DNA from: JADLBR01 sp964651705
Lineage (GTDB): Bacteria > Verrucomicrobiota > Verrucomicrobiia > JADLBR01
NCBI GenBank assembly: GCA_964651705.1
Contig: CAZYWZ010000016.1
Location: forward strand, 19,053 to 83,052
Reading direction: 5' to 3'
Length of the DNA stretch: 64,000 nucleotides
Each line of letters begins with the position of its first letter. The first letter of the stretch is position 1. Made by a program: the position numbers and the translations under genes. The notes beneath the pieces were generated by a model, which did no database searches, was not told the origin of the DNA, and saw only the letters and a list, made by a program, of their open reading frames with translations. Positions 45,067 to 54,920 of the stretch are shown piece after piece.

Positions 45067-47642
45067 GGGCCGCGCGCGCCATTCCGTTGCCGGTGGTGGC
45101 GCTGGGGCTCTTGGCCCCCGCGGCGCTCGCGGATATCGCCGTCCGTCTCGCGCCGGAGACCGCCACCCTCTTCGTTCACGAGCCATTCGCGCTTCGGCTC
45201 GAGGTCGAAAGCGACGTCCCGCCCGAGACGCCGGATCTTCCCGCCGTGCCCGGCCTCACCGTGGTCACCATCCGTCGCCTGCCTCCGGAACCGGCCCGAC
45301 AAAAACACGCTTTCCGGATCGCGCTGATCGCCGAGCGGGATGGCATCTTGACCCTGCCTCCCTTCGCGGTGCGCGCGGGCGGGGAATCCGCGATGACGCC
45401 ACCGTTGCGCATGCGCCTCAGGGCACCGCGCCGCGCGACGGAAATGGATTTGAAGATCGAGGTCGAGCCGACCGAGTTGCGGGTGGGTCAACCCGCCACC
45501 GTCACGGTGACCTGGACCAGCGCCGTGCCGTTTGCCCGATGCAAGCAACTCCTGATCGAGATGCCTCTGGTCGCCGACGAGCGGTGTCGCCTCTTCCCGC
45601 TCGACCCCCCGGGGGCGGAGGGAAAGCGGACGGGGCTGCCGGTGAACAACCAGCGCCTCGTGGCCGGGGGCGGCATCTCGCCGGACGGGCGGCGATGGCT
45701 GGCGTTTCGCTACAAGCTGGTGCCGCGCGAACCCTGCCTCTTGCGAGCGCACGACGCGCGGCTCTCGTGCGCCCTGATGGATGCCGGGGCGCCGACCGAG
45801 GGCTCGCCGGGCCATTTCTATAATCATTTCTTCATGGCGCCGGGTCGGGACGAGCCGCACGAGCGGATCTATCTGACCGCGCCCGTCCCCGAGATCACCG
45901 CCAGGGCATTGCCGGAAGAGGGCCGAAGCGCCCGCTTCGCGGGCATCGTCGGGCCGTGCGAGCTGCGCGCGTCCGTCGTTCCCGCGCGACTCGTCGTGGG
46001 CCAACCGGCCCTGCTCACGGTTCGGTTGGACGGCATGGCTTTCGCGCGGCACATCACCGGCCTGCCCGCGGCCGCGTTCGACGGGCTGCGCCCCGAGTTT
46101 CGCCTCTCCGCGGAGCCCATCCGGGAAACGGTGACCGATGGCGCGCGCTCCTTCACGCACGTGCTGCGCCCATTGCGCGCCGGCATCGCGCGCATCCCGG
46201 CGATCGTGATCCAGACATGGGATCCCGGCACCGGCGAGTACAAGACCCTGAGGAGCGCCCCCCTGCCGATCACGGTGGAGTCCGACCCCGAAAACGGTGC
46301 CCGGGCGGTCGCGCCGCGGCTGGACTCCAAACCGCCAATCCCGTTGAATGGCGTCCGGCACAACCGCGCCGGCCCGCAGATGACGATCCCCTTACGCGAC
46401 ATGTTGGAATTTCTCGGGCGTCACTGGTGGGTGATCGTGCCGATTCCCCCGCTGCTCTGGCTCGCGCTGCGGCCCCTGGCGCGCCGATTGGAGCGCTGCC
46501 GCCGGGATCCGGTCTATGCGCGGGCCACGGGCGCGTTGCGGCACTTCCGCCAGACGGCGAGGCGCGACGAGGAAAGGGCCTGGAGGCATTATCTCGCCGA
46601 CCGGCTGGGGCTCTGCGTCGAAGCGTTGACCGCGGACACGGCCGCCGAGGCCCTCCGGGCCAGGCAGGTGGAGCCGGGGCTGATCGAAGAAACACGGCGA
46701 TGCTTTGAGGAAAGAGATGCCGCGGAGTATGGGAGGCGCCCGCCGCCGTCGTCCCGGTCGATACACGATCTGGTGCGGCGGCTCCACCGGGCCACCCTCC
46801 CGCTGCTGCTGGCGTGTGGCATGACCATGGCGCCGGACCCGTCTTGGCCCCAAGCCGTTGCGCCCAAAACCCTGGAGTCTGCACCAGCCGGGATTTCCGA
46901 CGCCTCGCAGAGACGCCCTGCAGAGTCCGTTGTAGGCCGCCTGTGGCAGGCGGCTGCGGAGGGGACCCCCGACGAGCTATTCGCCCGCGCGATCGAGATG
47001 CGCGGGGAGCGGCCCGACGAGGCGCAGGCCCTTTTTGTCGAGGCCGCCCTCCGCTTTGAGTCCGCGGGGCGCCTCCTGAACGCAGGCAACAGCTGGTTTT
47101 TCGCCGGCGAGAGCGGGCGCGCGCTGGTCAATTATCGCGCGGCGGAACGCCGCTGGCCCTTCGATCGCCAGTTGCGCGAGAGCATCGCCTTTGTGCGAGC
47201 CAACCGCGCGGATGCCTTTCCCGCGCCTGCCACTTCCCCCGGAAGGGCCGCGTCCTTCTGGCTGCAATTTTGCTCTTGGTCGGCGACGCTGCGCGCCGGT
47301 CTATTCGTGGTCGCCTACTTGCTCGCGTGGATGTGCTTCCTGGGCGCGCAACTGGCGGGCTGGCGCATCCGGCGCGCCATCTGGGCCGCGCTGGGGGTTG
47401 CGGCGCTCTTGCCCCTGGTCTCGTTGGTTCGGTCCGGTCTCCGGCCCCGCGAGGGAGTGGTGGTCGAGGATGCCGTCGCGCGGCTTGGCCCCGGATATGC
47501 CTACGATCCCGCCTTCCAGCAACCCCTCCACAAGGCCGCCGAGTTCTCATGGCTGGAGAGCCGCCAGGGCTGGGTCCGTGCCCGACTGCCCGATGCCTCC
47601 GAGGGCTGGCTGCGGGAATCCGATTGCATGAAGGTCCCATGA
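45063..47642 (+). CDS. batD: BatD protein fused to BatE-like TPR and SH3 region
   Basis: 859 residues from GTG 45063 (GTGA overlap). After a signal peptide come BatD beta-sandwich domains ('FVHEPFALRLEVESDVPPET', 'LRVGQPATVTVTWTS'), a membrane helix ('HWWVIVPIPPLLWLALRPLA', about residue 460) and a cytoplasmic helical part. A second unit starts near residue 640 with TPR-like helices ('SAGRLLNAGNSWFFAGESGR'), a membrane pair and a terminal SH3-like domain ('FSWLESRQGWVRARLPDASE'). The TPR-SH3 unit is what BatE proteins contain. It ends the operon. Confidence 0.85.
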   Translation: MRAARAIPLPVVALGLLAPAALADIAVRLAPETATLFVHEPFALRLEVESDVPPETPDLPAVPGLTVVTIRRLPPEPARQKHAFRIALIAERDGILTLPPFAVRAGGESAMTPPLRMRLRAPRRATEMDLKIEVEPTELRVGQPATVTVTWTSAVPFARCKQLLIEMPLVADERCRLFPLDPPGAEGKRTGLPVNNQRLVAGGGISPDGRRWLAFRYKLVPREPCLLRAHDARLSCALMDAGAPTEGSPGHFYNHFFMAPGRDEPHERIYLTAPVPEITARALPEEGRSARFAGIVGPCELRASVVPARLVVGQPALLTVRLDGMAFARHITGLPAAAFDGLRPEFRLSAEPIRETVTDGARSFTHVLRPLRAGIARIPAIVIQTWDPGTGEYKTLRSAPLPITVESDPENGARAVAPRLDSKPPIPLNGVRHNRAGPQMTIPLRDMLEFLGRHWWVIVPIPPLLWLALRPLARRLERCRRDPVYARATGALRHFRQTARRDEERAWRHYLADRLGLCVEALTADTAAEALRARQVEPGLIEETRRCFEERDAAEYGRRPPPSSRSIHDLVRRLHRATLPLLLACGMTMAPDPSWPQAVAPKTLESAPAGISDASQRRPAESVVGRLWQAAAEGTPDELFARAIEMRGERPDEAQALFVEAALRFESAGRLLNAGNSWFFAGESGRALVNYRAAERRWPFDRQLRESIAFVRANRADAFPAPATSPGRAASFWLQFCSWSATLRAGLFVVAYLLAWMCFLGAQLAGWRIRRAIWAALGVAALLPLVSLVRSGLRPREGVVVEDAVARLGPGYAYDPAFQQPLHKAAEFSWLESRQGWVRARLPDASEGWLRESDCMKVP

Positions 47643-47656
47643 CCAGGGATATCTCG

Positions 47657-47701
47657 CCGCGCGGGGTACACCCCGACACTTCGTGTCGGCACTCCGCGCG
47701 G
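47657..47701. terminator. Hairpin between convergent genes
   Basis: CCGACAC (47673-47679), loop TTC, GTGTCGG (47683-47689) form a perfect stem, framed by two copies of the self-complementary CCGCGCGG (47657-47664 and 47694-47701). It follows the Bat operon by 15 bases and could be a bidirectional terminator for the convergent GH10 gene, though no T-run is present. Confidence 0.45.
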
Positions 47702-47735
47702 ATTGCTCCCTCTACGCGTGAACAATCCGGGCTAG
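47691..47735 (+). repeat. Dispersed 45-nt repeat, copy 2
   Basis: Aligns without gaps to 7969-8013 (33 of 45 identical by eye, last ten bases TCCGGGCTAG identical). The left end overlaps the hairpin described at 47657-47701, so the repeat may itself be a structured element. Confidence 0.5.
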
Positions 47736-47806
47736 TGGGCGATCCCTGACGCGCGAGTCTTTTTCGTTGCAGGGAATCCAGTCGTCCGATTCCCGTTGCG
47801 CTCTGC

Positions 47807-50800
47807 TTATCGGCCGACAGCCATGAGGCGCACGAAGAGGCGGCCTGCGGGTCCGTTGGCGCGGGGGAGGGAGACGGTGACGGCATCGGGATCGGGCCCG
47901 TTTTCGTCGATGGAGACGACCGCGCCGTTGGGATCGGGTCCGGAGTTGCCCGTGCCGACGGGTATGTCATTCCAAGTGGCGAGGTCGGTGCTCCATTGCA
48001 CGATGAGCGTTGCGGAGGATTCGCTCGCATCGATGCGGCCGAAGGAGACGACGACATCGTCCCCGGTCCAGTCGGCGCCCCAGAGGGAGGCGGCATCGCG
48101 CTGAAGCGGGTTTCCGCCCAGGGGCCACTCGATGCCGTTTGGGATGCCGTCACCCTCGGGGTCTGCGGCATCGGCGGTCGGGCCATCGGCAAGGGCGGTG
48201 CCGAAGTGCGTGGTGCGCCATGCCTCGGCCGGCGTGCCGATGGTGAGAACGAAAGCGTTGGTGGCTGCGCGGGCGCCGTCGCTGGCCACGAGCGTGATGT
48301 CCGCCGTTCCGGCGCGGTCGGGCGCGGGAACGATGGCGATGGTGTAATAGGGCGATCCGCCGCCGATGGCGATTCCGGCGTCCGGCACGAGGGATTGGTC
48401 TGACGATGCGGCGGCGACGGCGAGCGAGCCGCAGGCGGTGTCGTCCTCGGCGATGAAGAGCGTGGACGGGAGCACGGAATTGACGGCGATGGACCGATCC
48501 CCCGGCGGCTGCGCGAAGCGCGGCTCGCAATCCAGCGGTGTCAGCCGTATGTAATCGATGGTGAGGTGCCGCCCGGAACTGGAGGTGTTCTTCCCCACGC
48601 AAGTGAAGCGAAACTCGTGGTCCCCCGCCGTGGCCACCTCAAAATTGCCGATATCGAAGGCCGTGAGCTGCGGGGCGGATCGGTGCGCATCGAAGGCGGT
48701 CCCGACATCCGCGGGGGTTCCTCCCGGCGGGCCGACGGAGAGCCGATAGGTGCCGGAATCCGATGTCTCGTAGACCCCCGCCCGGAGGTTCCACGAGCCG
48801 CGGAAGGGCACATGCATCCGGAGCGAGATGAAGTCGCCATCGCCGTTTGCGGTAAACCTGCGGCCCGCCCCGGCGCGCAGCGCCGCATCACTCGCGATGG
48901 CCTGCGTGTCGTTGCTGGAGGTCGCGGCGACGGCGAGCTTTTCCGCCTGGCCGGCGAGCGCGTTCCAGATCCCCCAGTAGGCGGGTTTCTTGTCGATGTC
49001 GAAGTCGAAGGGCAACGCCTGGCCGGTGCCCGGATCGTGGGCGGGGATCCACGAATTGCCGTCGTAGATGCCCCAGGTCTGCATGACCTTGAGGGCGGGG
49101 AATCCCAGTGCGGTGCCGCAGAGGTCGAAGTACGTATCGCCCTGCTCCGCGAGTTTGGCGGCGGAGGCGATGCCGTTGGTGTCCACCGGCAGGCGCACGT
49201 CCAGCTCCGTAATATGGAGGTCGAGGCCGAGATCCTGGAAGCGCTGGAGATTCGATCGCATCGAGGCGGTGTCGATAGATAGGCCGCCATCGCCGATGTG
49301 GGCCTGGATGCCGAGCCCGTCGACGGGAACACCGGAGGCGACGAGATTCGAGAGCATGGCGTGCACCGCCGAGGACTTCGGGTTCACGTACTCGATGCCA
49401 AAGTCATTATAGAAGAGCCTGGCGTCGCCGTCGGCGGCGCGGGCGCGGGCGAAGCACTCGGCGATGTATCGGGTGCCGTTCGTGGCATAGCCGATGCCGG
49501 GCGAATCGTACCACGGCGTGCTGCGCAGGTTGGCGCCGTCCATGGCCTCGTTCACCACGTCCCACCAGGGGAGCCGATCCCGGAAGTGCGCGGCGACATT
49601 GTCGATGTGGTTCCAGAGGATGCCCTGCATCTCTGACGGCGCGCGCGAGACATTGGTGACCCAGGCGGGGAGCCCACCGTGCCACACGAACACATGGCCC
49701 CGAGAACCGCCGCCCCGCGCCTGACCAAAATCGAGGAGTGCGTCGGCCTCGGCGTAGGCGAAGCTATTCTCGGAGGGTTCGGTCGTTTGGAATTTCAGCG
49801 CGTTGCCCGGCGAAAAGAGGTGGAAATTCCCGGCGAATGCGGCCGTGAGCGCGGGGCCAGTGCGCACATCGCGGTAGCTGGTGCCGCCGGCGCCGAGGCG
49901 GACACCGGGATAATTCGCCGCCGCCAGGCGCAGGCCCGCGGCGGGCGCCACGTACGCGTCGTCCACGTACAGGCCCGTGCCCGGCGCCGGCCCCTCCACA
50001 AAGAACTTGATCGCGGTCACCTCGCCCGTGGTCTGCGGGGTGTAGTAGCCGGATAGCCACGTCCAGCCGTTGCTCGAAGCTTGGCCCGTGGCGACACCCG
50101 AGAAGAAGGAGACACCCCCCTCGATGCGCTGGAAGGTCAGCTTCACGGTCTGGTTTGTCGCGGCGTCGGTGCGCACCCACGCCGAGGCGAAATAGGTCCG
50201 GCCGACCTGCATCGTGGCGACCAGGTCCTGCTCGACGCCGTTCCACGCGGCGGCGCGGCCGGTGGCCAAGGCGGCGCCGGCACCAGAGTGCGCGAAGCCG
50301 GCATTCGTCAGGGTCGCGGGTCCGTGCGCATTCCAGCCCGCGATGCCCGACTCGAAACCGGGATTCTCCAAAAGGTTCTCGGGTGCGCCAAGGTCGAAAG
50401 TCGCCACCGAGACATCGTCCACGAAGATCTCGGTTCCCGCGGAAGGACCGGAGAATATCAGGTTCAAAACCGAAGGCGCGACGCCATCTTCAAACGCGAA
50501 CGTGCCGCTGATCCGGACCCATCCCGTGGACGACGCCTGTGCGCTGCCCACCCACGGATAGGTCGTGACCCCGCCGATGGTCTGCTGAAAGGACATCTGC
50601 ACCGATTCTGCCGACGGGTTGCTCGTGCGGACCCACGCCTCGCAGAGGTAGAATCGGCCTGGCTGCAACACGCCCAAGACGGACTGCCTGACGCCGTGCC
50701 ACGTCTGAGTCCGGTTGTAGGATCGGAGGCAGGCCGCCCCGGAATGCGCGGCACCGGCGACGGCGATGCTCTCCGTGCCCCGAGCGCTCCAGCCCGAGGT

Positions 50801-51010
50801 GCCCGATTCGAAGCCGGGATTCGTCACGATATTCTGTGCCGATGCCCAAGCGGGAGCGCCCATTGCGAGGAGAGCGATGCGCGCCAGGGACCGGCATCGG
50901 GCCGGGCGCCTTGAGCGGCCTCGACCCGACCCCCGCGCACCCGGCGGGCACCATGCGCCAGCTCCGGCTTCCCGGCGAATCGGCGCCCACGCCATAAACA
51001 CTGCGAGCAT
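47807..51010 (-). CDS. Modular GH10 endo-xylanase-type enzyme with two CBM4/9-like domains
   Basis: 1067 residues if started at ATG 51010. The frame is open to 51157, but that part contains a dispersed repeat, so a later start is more likely; ATG 50995 is another option. After the leader ('ARIALLAMGAPAWASAQ') come two CBM4_9-type domains ('NIVTNPGFESGTSGWSARGT', 'ENLLENPGFESGIAGWNAHG'), then the GH10 barrel with acid/base Glu488 in 'WWDVVNEAMDG' and nucleophile Glu602 in 'LHITELDVRLP'. A CBM6/35-like segment, an Ig-like domain and a C-terminal part with 'DPEGDGIPNGIEWPLGGNP' follow. GH10 cleaves beta-1,4-xylan. It is convergent with the Bat operon. Confidence 0.88.
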   Translation of the reverse strand: MLAVFMAWAPIRREAGAGAWCPPGARGSGRGRSRRPARCRSLARIALLAMGAPAWASAQNIVTNPGFESGTSGWSARGTESIAVAGAAHSGAACLRSYNRTQTWHGVRQSVLGVLQPGRFYLCEAWVRTSNPSAESVQMSFQQTIGGVTTYPWVGSAQASSTGWVRISGTFAFEDGVAPSVLNLIFSGPSAGTEIFVDDVSVATFDLGAPENLLENPGFESGIAGWNAHGPATLTNAGFAHSGAGAALATGRAAAWNGVEQDLVATMQVGRTYFASAWVRTDAATNQTVKLTFQRIEGGVSFFSGVATGQASSNGWTWLSGYYTPQTTGEVTAIKFFVEGPAPGTGLYVDDAYVAPAAGLRLAAANYPGVRLGAGGTSYRDVRTGPALTAAFAGNFHLFSPGNALKFQTTEPSENSFAYAEADALLDFGQARGGGSRGHVFVWHGGLPAWVTNVSRAPSEMQGILWNHIDNVAAHFRDRLPWWDVVNEAMDGANLRSTPWYDSPGIGYATNGTRYIAECFARARAADGDARLFYNDFGIEYVNPKSSAVHAMLSNLVASGVPVDGLGIQAHIGDGGLSIDTASMRSNLQRFQDLGLDLHITELDVRLPVDTNGIASAAKLAEQGDTYFDLCGTALGFPALKVMQTWGIYDGNSWIPAHDPGTGQALPFDFDIDKKPAYWGIWNALAGQAEKLAVAATSSNDTQAIASDAALRAGAGRRFTANGDGDFISLRMHVPFRGSWNLRAGVYETSDSGTYRLSVGPPGGTPADVGTAFDAHRSAPQLTAFDIGNFEVATAGDHEFRFTCVGKNTSSSGRHLTIDYIRLTPLDCEPRFAQPPGDRSIAVNSVLPSTLFIAEDDTACGSLAVAAASSDQSLVPDAGIAIGGGSPYYTIAIVPAPDRAGTADITLVASDGARAATNAFVLTIGTPAEAWRTTHFGTALADGPTADAADPEGDGIPNGIEWPLGGNPLQRDAASLWGADWTGDDVVVSFGRIDASESSATLIVQWSTDLATWNDIPVGTGNSGPDPNGAVVSIDENGPDPDAVTVSLPRANGPAGRLFVRLMAVGR

Positions 51011-51064
51011 CCGAGGAGAGTGCCATCGCGCCGCCTCGGGTCGAGCCCTGCGTTGCCGCGCAGG

Positions 51065-51099
51065 TTCCAGCTCCGCCGGGCGCCAAAGCGGTGTCGTCG
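51065..51099 (+). repeat. Dispersed intergenic repeat, partial copy E
   Basis: The segment with CTCCGCCGGGCGCCAAAGCG and GTGTCGTCG matches the middle of copies A and C. The right end of the repeat is replaced by unrelated sequence. It lies between the divergent GH10 and GH29 genes. Confidence 0.6.
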
Positions 51100-51213
51100 A
51101 CCACTTCGAAAGGGCGCGGCCGGTCTCGCTGTCGAACGGGGTATGCGGCGGGATCAAAAAAAGGCGGATGTATGCATAGCCGTTTCCATGGGCGTGGTGG
51201 TAGTATGGGGCGC

Positions 51214-53028
51214 ATGAAAAGCACCCGCGCCATACTCGCCAGCGGCGACCTGAGCCGCCGCCGCGCCCTGAAGACCATCGCCGCCGTCATGTTGCCCGCC
51301 GGGATCGCGCAGTCACCCCTCGCGCGCGCCGACGTGCCCATGGACCAGATGTGGGGCGACGCGAAGGTGAAAGGCGGCATCGAGCAGACGGACCGGGCCG
51401 CGCTCTTCCGCGACGGCAACTACGGCATGTTCATCCACTGGGGATTGTTCTCCCATCTCGGCGGACAGTGGCGGGGCCAGACGTTCTACGGGATCGGGGA
51501 ATGGATCAAGCGGCAGATGAAGATACCCGATGCCGAATACATGGCGCTGGCGAAGGAATTCAACCCCGCCGGATTCGATGCCCGCGCGATCGCGAAACTG
51601 GCCAAGGCCGCCGGGATGCGATGGATCATCATCACGTCGAAGCACCATGAGGGATTCGCGATGTTCAAGTCGGCGCATCCTTTCAACATCGTGGATGCCA
51701 CGCCCTTCGCGCGCGACCCGATGAAGGAGTTGGCCGCCGCGTGCCGGGAGGAGGGGCTCGGATTCGGGTTCTACTACTCGCACAATCAGGATTGGACCGC
51801 GCCCGGGGGCACGAACGGGCCGAAGGCCCATCCCGACGGCTCACCCGCGAGCTTCGAGCAGTACTTTCGCCAGAAGTGTTTCCCGCAGGTGAAGGAGATC
51901 TGCACGCAGTACGGCCCGCTGCACTTTATCTGGTTCGACACCCCGGGCAACATGCCCAAGGAGCTGGTGGCGGAACTGGGCGAGTACGTGCGCAAGGCGC
52001 AACCCAACGCCATGCTCTGCAGCCGGATCGGCCACGGCTTGGGCGATTACGAGAGCAAGGGCGACATGGAAGTGCCCCCGCGCAACATCGAGGGCCTCTG
52101 GGAGACGTGCGACACGACCAACGACTCGTGGTCCTACGCCTGGTATGACCAGAACTGGAAGGACGCGCGGGTCATCCTGCACCGGCTGGTGGCGACCGTC
52201 GGCCGAGGGGGCACCTATCTCCTGAACATCGGACCCGACGGCAAAGGCCGCGTGCCCGATCAGGCGGCGAAATATCTGCTCAAGGCGGGCGAGTGGATCC
52301 GCCGCTACCCGCAGGTCGTCTACTCCGCCGGGCCTTCGCCGTGGGGTTACGCCATGCCGTGGGGCGATGTCACGACCGCCGGTGACACGCTCAACCTCGT
52401 CGTGTTCGATTGGCCCGTGGACGGCAAGCTGTGCCTGCCAGGCCTGCAGACCGAGATCGCGGCGGCGGTTCTGCTCGATGGCGCCAAGGGGAAAACCGTC
52501 GAATGGGCGGCGCGGGGAGAGTGGACGCAACTTCAATTGCCCGCCGCCATGCCCGACCGCCCAGCGTCAGTTGTCGCGGTGAAACTGAAGGCGACGGCAA
52601 AGGTCGATCCCACCCCGGGCATTCATCCCAACATCCCGGTCACGCTGCTGGTGGAGTTTGCCGAGGTCACCGGGGCCGAGAAGAAGGGGATCCGCTGGAT
52701 GGAGAAGTTCGGCGAGTGGAAGTTCGCCAATCAGGTGAGCCAATGGACGGAGACGGGCAAGGCCGTCTGGGCGGTGGACGTCTGCGAGGCGGGAGACTAT
52801 CGGTTGGAACTGACCTACAGGGGCGAAGGCCGATTGGCCTGGCGGATCGAGACCGACGAGGGCGTCCTGCTGCAAAACCAGCAGAACGCGTCGCCGGTCT
52901 ATCACGCCTATCCGTTCGGCCTGCTGCGCTTCAACGCGCCGGGAAAACACACCATCGCTGTTGCGCTCGTCGAGGGCGACCGCGAGAAGGCTAGCCTGGA
53001 ATCTGTGCGGCTCGCCCCGGCCGAATGA
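51214..53028 (+). CDS. GH29 alpha-L-fucosidase with Tat-type leader
   Basis: 604 residues from ATG 51214; ATG 51205 is possible. The N-terminus 'SRRRALKTIAAVMLPAGIAQ' is a twin-arginine-like leader, unlike the Sec leaders of the other GH29 genes. GH29 strands: 'GNYGMFIHWGLFSHLGGQWR', 'WIIITSKHHEGFAMFKS', nucleophile strand 'LHFIWFDTPGNMP' (Asp242) and 'GGTYLLNIGPDGKGRVP'. A beta-sandwich domain follows and the last 150 residues form a further jelly-roll-like region ('YRLELTYRGEGRLAWRIETD'). The next GH29-like gene overlaps by four bases. Confidence 0.92.
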   Translation: MKSTRAILASGDLSRRRALKTIAAVMLPAGIAQSPLARADVPMDQMWGDAKVKGGIEQTDRAALFRDGNYGMFIHWGLFSHLGGQWRGQTFYGIGEWIKRQMKIPDAEYMALAKEFNPAGFDARAIAKLAKAAGMRWIIITSKHHEGFAMFKSAHPFNIVDATPFARDPMKELAAACREEGLGFGFYYSHNQDWTAPGGTNGPKAHPDGSPASFEQYFRQKCFPQVKEICTQYGPLHFIWFDTPGNMPKELVAELGEYVRKAQPNAMLCSRIGHGLGDYESKGDMEVPPRNIEGLWETCDTTNDSWSYAWYDQNWKDARVILHRLVATVGRGGTYLLNIGPDGKGRVPDQAAKYLLKAGEWIRRYPQVVYSAGPSPWGYAMPWGDVTTAGDTLNLVVFDWPVDGKLCLPGLQTEIAAAVLLDGAKGKTVEWAARGEWTQLQLPAAMPDRPASVVAVKLKATAKVDPTPGIHPNIPVTLLVEFAEVTGAEKKGIRWMEKFGEWKFANQVSQWTETGKAVWAVDVCEAGDYRLELTYRGEGRLAWRIETDEGVLLQNQQNASPVYHAYPFGLLRFNAPGKHTIAVALVEGDREKASLESVRLAPAE

Positions 53029-54788
53029 GGCGCGTGAGCATCATCCATTCCAATCGCGCACGCCGCCGCATATTTCGGTCTGCGACCGCGCTGATCGCGG
53101 CCGCCGTGTCGCCGCTGGCCGCCGGGGAAACGTTGCCGCCGTTGCAGGATGGCCAAGCGCCGCAGACATTCGAGGCGCTCTGGGCGGGCATCCGCGAGCT
53201 GCGGCTTGGCGACCGCGAGACGCTGACGGGCAAGCAGACGAAACAAGGCCAAACCATCCGCGTCGGCGCGCCGTGGCAGGGCGCCGCGCCGGAATTCCGA
53301 AAACTTCGCTGGCTGGAGGACGCCGGCCTGCAGCATCGCGAAGGCGCATTGGCCAAGGAGGTCGAGCCGACGTGGGAGTCGATGGCCGCAAACTATCGGC
53401 CGCCCGACTGGTTCCAGGATGGGAAGCTCGGGGTCTGGATGCATTGGGGTATTCCTTCCGCAATCGATGAAGACCGCCCGAATGATGGATCGCACTATGG
53501 GCGGCGGATGTATGGTCCCAACGAGGGGGAGACAGGCGCACAATTGCAAATGACAAAGACTCTCTCCGAGTGGCATGCGAGGCGTTATGGTCCGCCAGCA
53601 GAGTTCGGCTATGAGAAGCTGGTCCCGTTGTTCAGGGGCGAAAAGTGGGATCCGGATGCGTTGGTGAAATTCTTCAAGCGGTGCGGCGCGCGCTTCATCA
53701 TGCCGGTGGCGGTGCACCATGACAATTTCGACATGTATGATTCCTCCTTCCCCTGGAATTCCGTCCAGATGGGGCCGCGCCGGGACACGTTGCGGGAATG
53801 GAAGGATGCCGCCACCAGATACGGCTTGAAATTCGGGGTCTCAACGCACCTGTATTGGTCGCCGCGCTTCTTCAACACGGCCCGGCAGCATCAAAAGCCG
53901 GGCACGTTGGAGTGGAGGCTCTTCAACATGGACTACGATCCGAAGAATTACGCATCCCAGGATAGCTGGAACCGGCATTGGTTTGAGCGCTGCTGGGAGC
54001 TGATCGAAAGATACGATCCCGATATGTTCAACAACGATTGTCCTTATCCGGATGAGAAGAAGGGCGGGAGCCTGGGGTTGAAACTGTTTTCGTCCTTCTT
54101 GAATCGCGACCTGCAGGAAAACGACGGGCGACAAACCGTCGTGCTCTCATTCAAGGATGCCAGTGCGGACAAGGCGGCCTTCACCTACAATCTCGAGCGC
54201 GGCAGCTCCGGCCAGATCCAGAGATATCCCTGGATGTGGGCGACGGACCTGTCCGGGGGGTGGTTCTACCGCAAGGCTGCCGAGAACCGTATGAGCATCC
54301 CCGTGATGATCGGGAATGCCATCGATGCGATCAGCAAGAACGGTATTGTGATGCTCAATGTCGCCTTGCGCGGCGATGGGACCCTGCCCGAAATTCAGGC
54401 GGATTACCTCGATGCCTTTGGCGACTTCCTGAGGGTCAACGGCGAGGGGATCTATGGTACCCGGCCATGGAAGATCCACGGGGAGGGGCCGCTGGAGATC
54501 CGCGATGGGCGCCAAGGAGAGAATCACGAGCCCTTTTCTCAAGAAGACATCCGTTTCACGCAGAAAGACGGCAGGCTGTACGCCTTCGTCCTTGCTCCTC
54601 CGACGAAAGACATTGTGATCAAGACGCTGGCGACCCAGGGGCTGCTCAAAGGCGAGATCAAGAGCATCGCCCTGCTGGGAAGCGGCGAGATGGTAAAGTG
54701 GCGTCGTTCGCCAGAAGGATTGACTATCGAGCGGCCGGGGACACTTTCGGGCAAATATGCGGCCGGGTTTCAAATTACACTCGAATGA
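53025..54788 (+). CDS. GH29-family fucosidase, variant nucleophile region
   Basis: 587 residues, start in the stop of the previous gene (ATGA). A leader (MRRVSIIHSNRARRRIFRSA...) and about 110 extra residues ('PLQDGQAPQTFEALWAGIRE') precede the barrel: 'GKLGVWMHWGIPSAID', 'IMPVAVHHDNFDMYDSSFPW', 'KFGVSTHLYWSPRFF'. Where most GH29 enzymes have 'WFDG', this one has 'DPDMFNNDCPYPDE', with Asp338 as the best nucleophile candidate. 'GIVMLNVALRGDGTLPEIQ' and 'VNGEGIYGTRPWKIHGEGP' close the barrel. It is likely an active fucosidase of a distinct subgroup. Confidence 0.85.
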   Translation: MRRVSIIHSNRARRRIFRSATALIAAAVSPLAAGETLPPLQDGQAPQTFEALWAGIRELRLGDRETLTGKQTKQGQTIRVGAPWQGAAPEFRKLRWLEDAGLQHREGALAKEVEPTWESMAANYRPPDWFQDGKLGVWMHWGIPSAIDEDRPNDGSHYGRRMYGPNEGETGAQLQMTKTLSEWHARRYGPPAEFGYEKLVPLFRGEKWDPDALVKFFKRCGARFIMPVAVHHDNFDMYDSSFPWNSVQMGPRRDTLREWKDAATRYGLKFGVSTHLYWSPRFFNTARQHQKPGTLEWRLFNMDYDPKNYASQDSWNRHWFERCWELIERYDPDMFNNDCPYPDEKKGGSLGLKLFSSFLNRDLQENDGRQTVVLSFKDASADKAAFTYNLERGSSGQIQRYPWMWATDLSGGWFYRKAAENRMSIPVMIGNAIDAISKNGIVMLNVALRGDGTLPEIQADYLDAFGDFLRVNGEGIYGTRPWKIHGEGPLEIRDGRQGENHEPFSQEDIRFTQKDGRLYAFVLAPPTKDIVIKTLATQGLLKGEIKSIALLGSGEMVKWRRSPEGLTIERPGTLSGKYAAGFQITLE

Positions 54789-54920
54789 CAAGGGGCAAGA
54801 TACCATGAGCCGCGCCCTTCTGCCCCTCGCCGCCCTTCAGGAGGGAGCCAATTGCGGTCTTACTGCCTGTTGGCGATTTTCCTCATCTGTGCCGATAAAT
54901 AGACTGGAGATAACAAGCCG

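Noticed and set aside
47657..47740. Possible CRISPR-like or tRNA-like structure
   Set aside because: Only one hairpin and one degenerate repeat; there is no repeat-spacer array and no cloverleaf with a CCA end.
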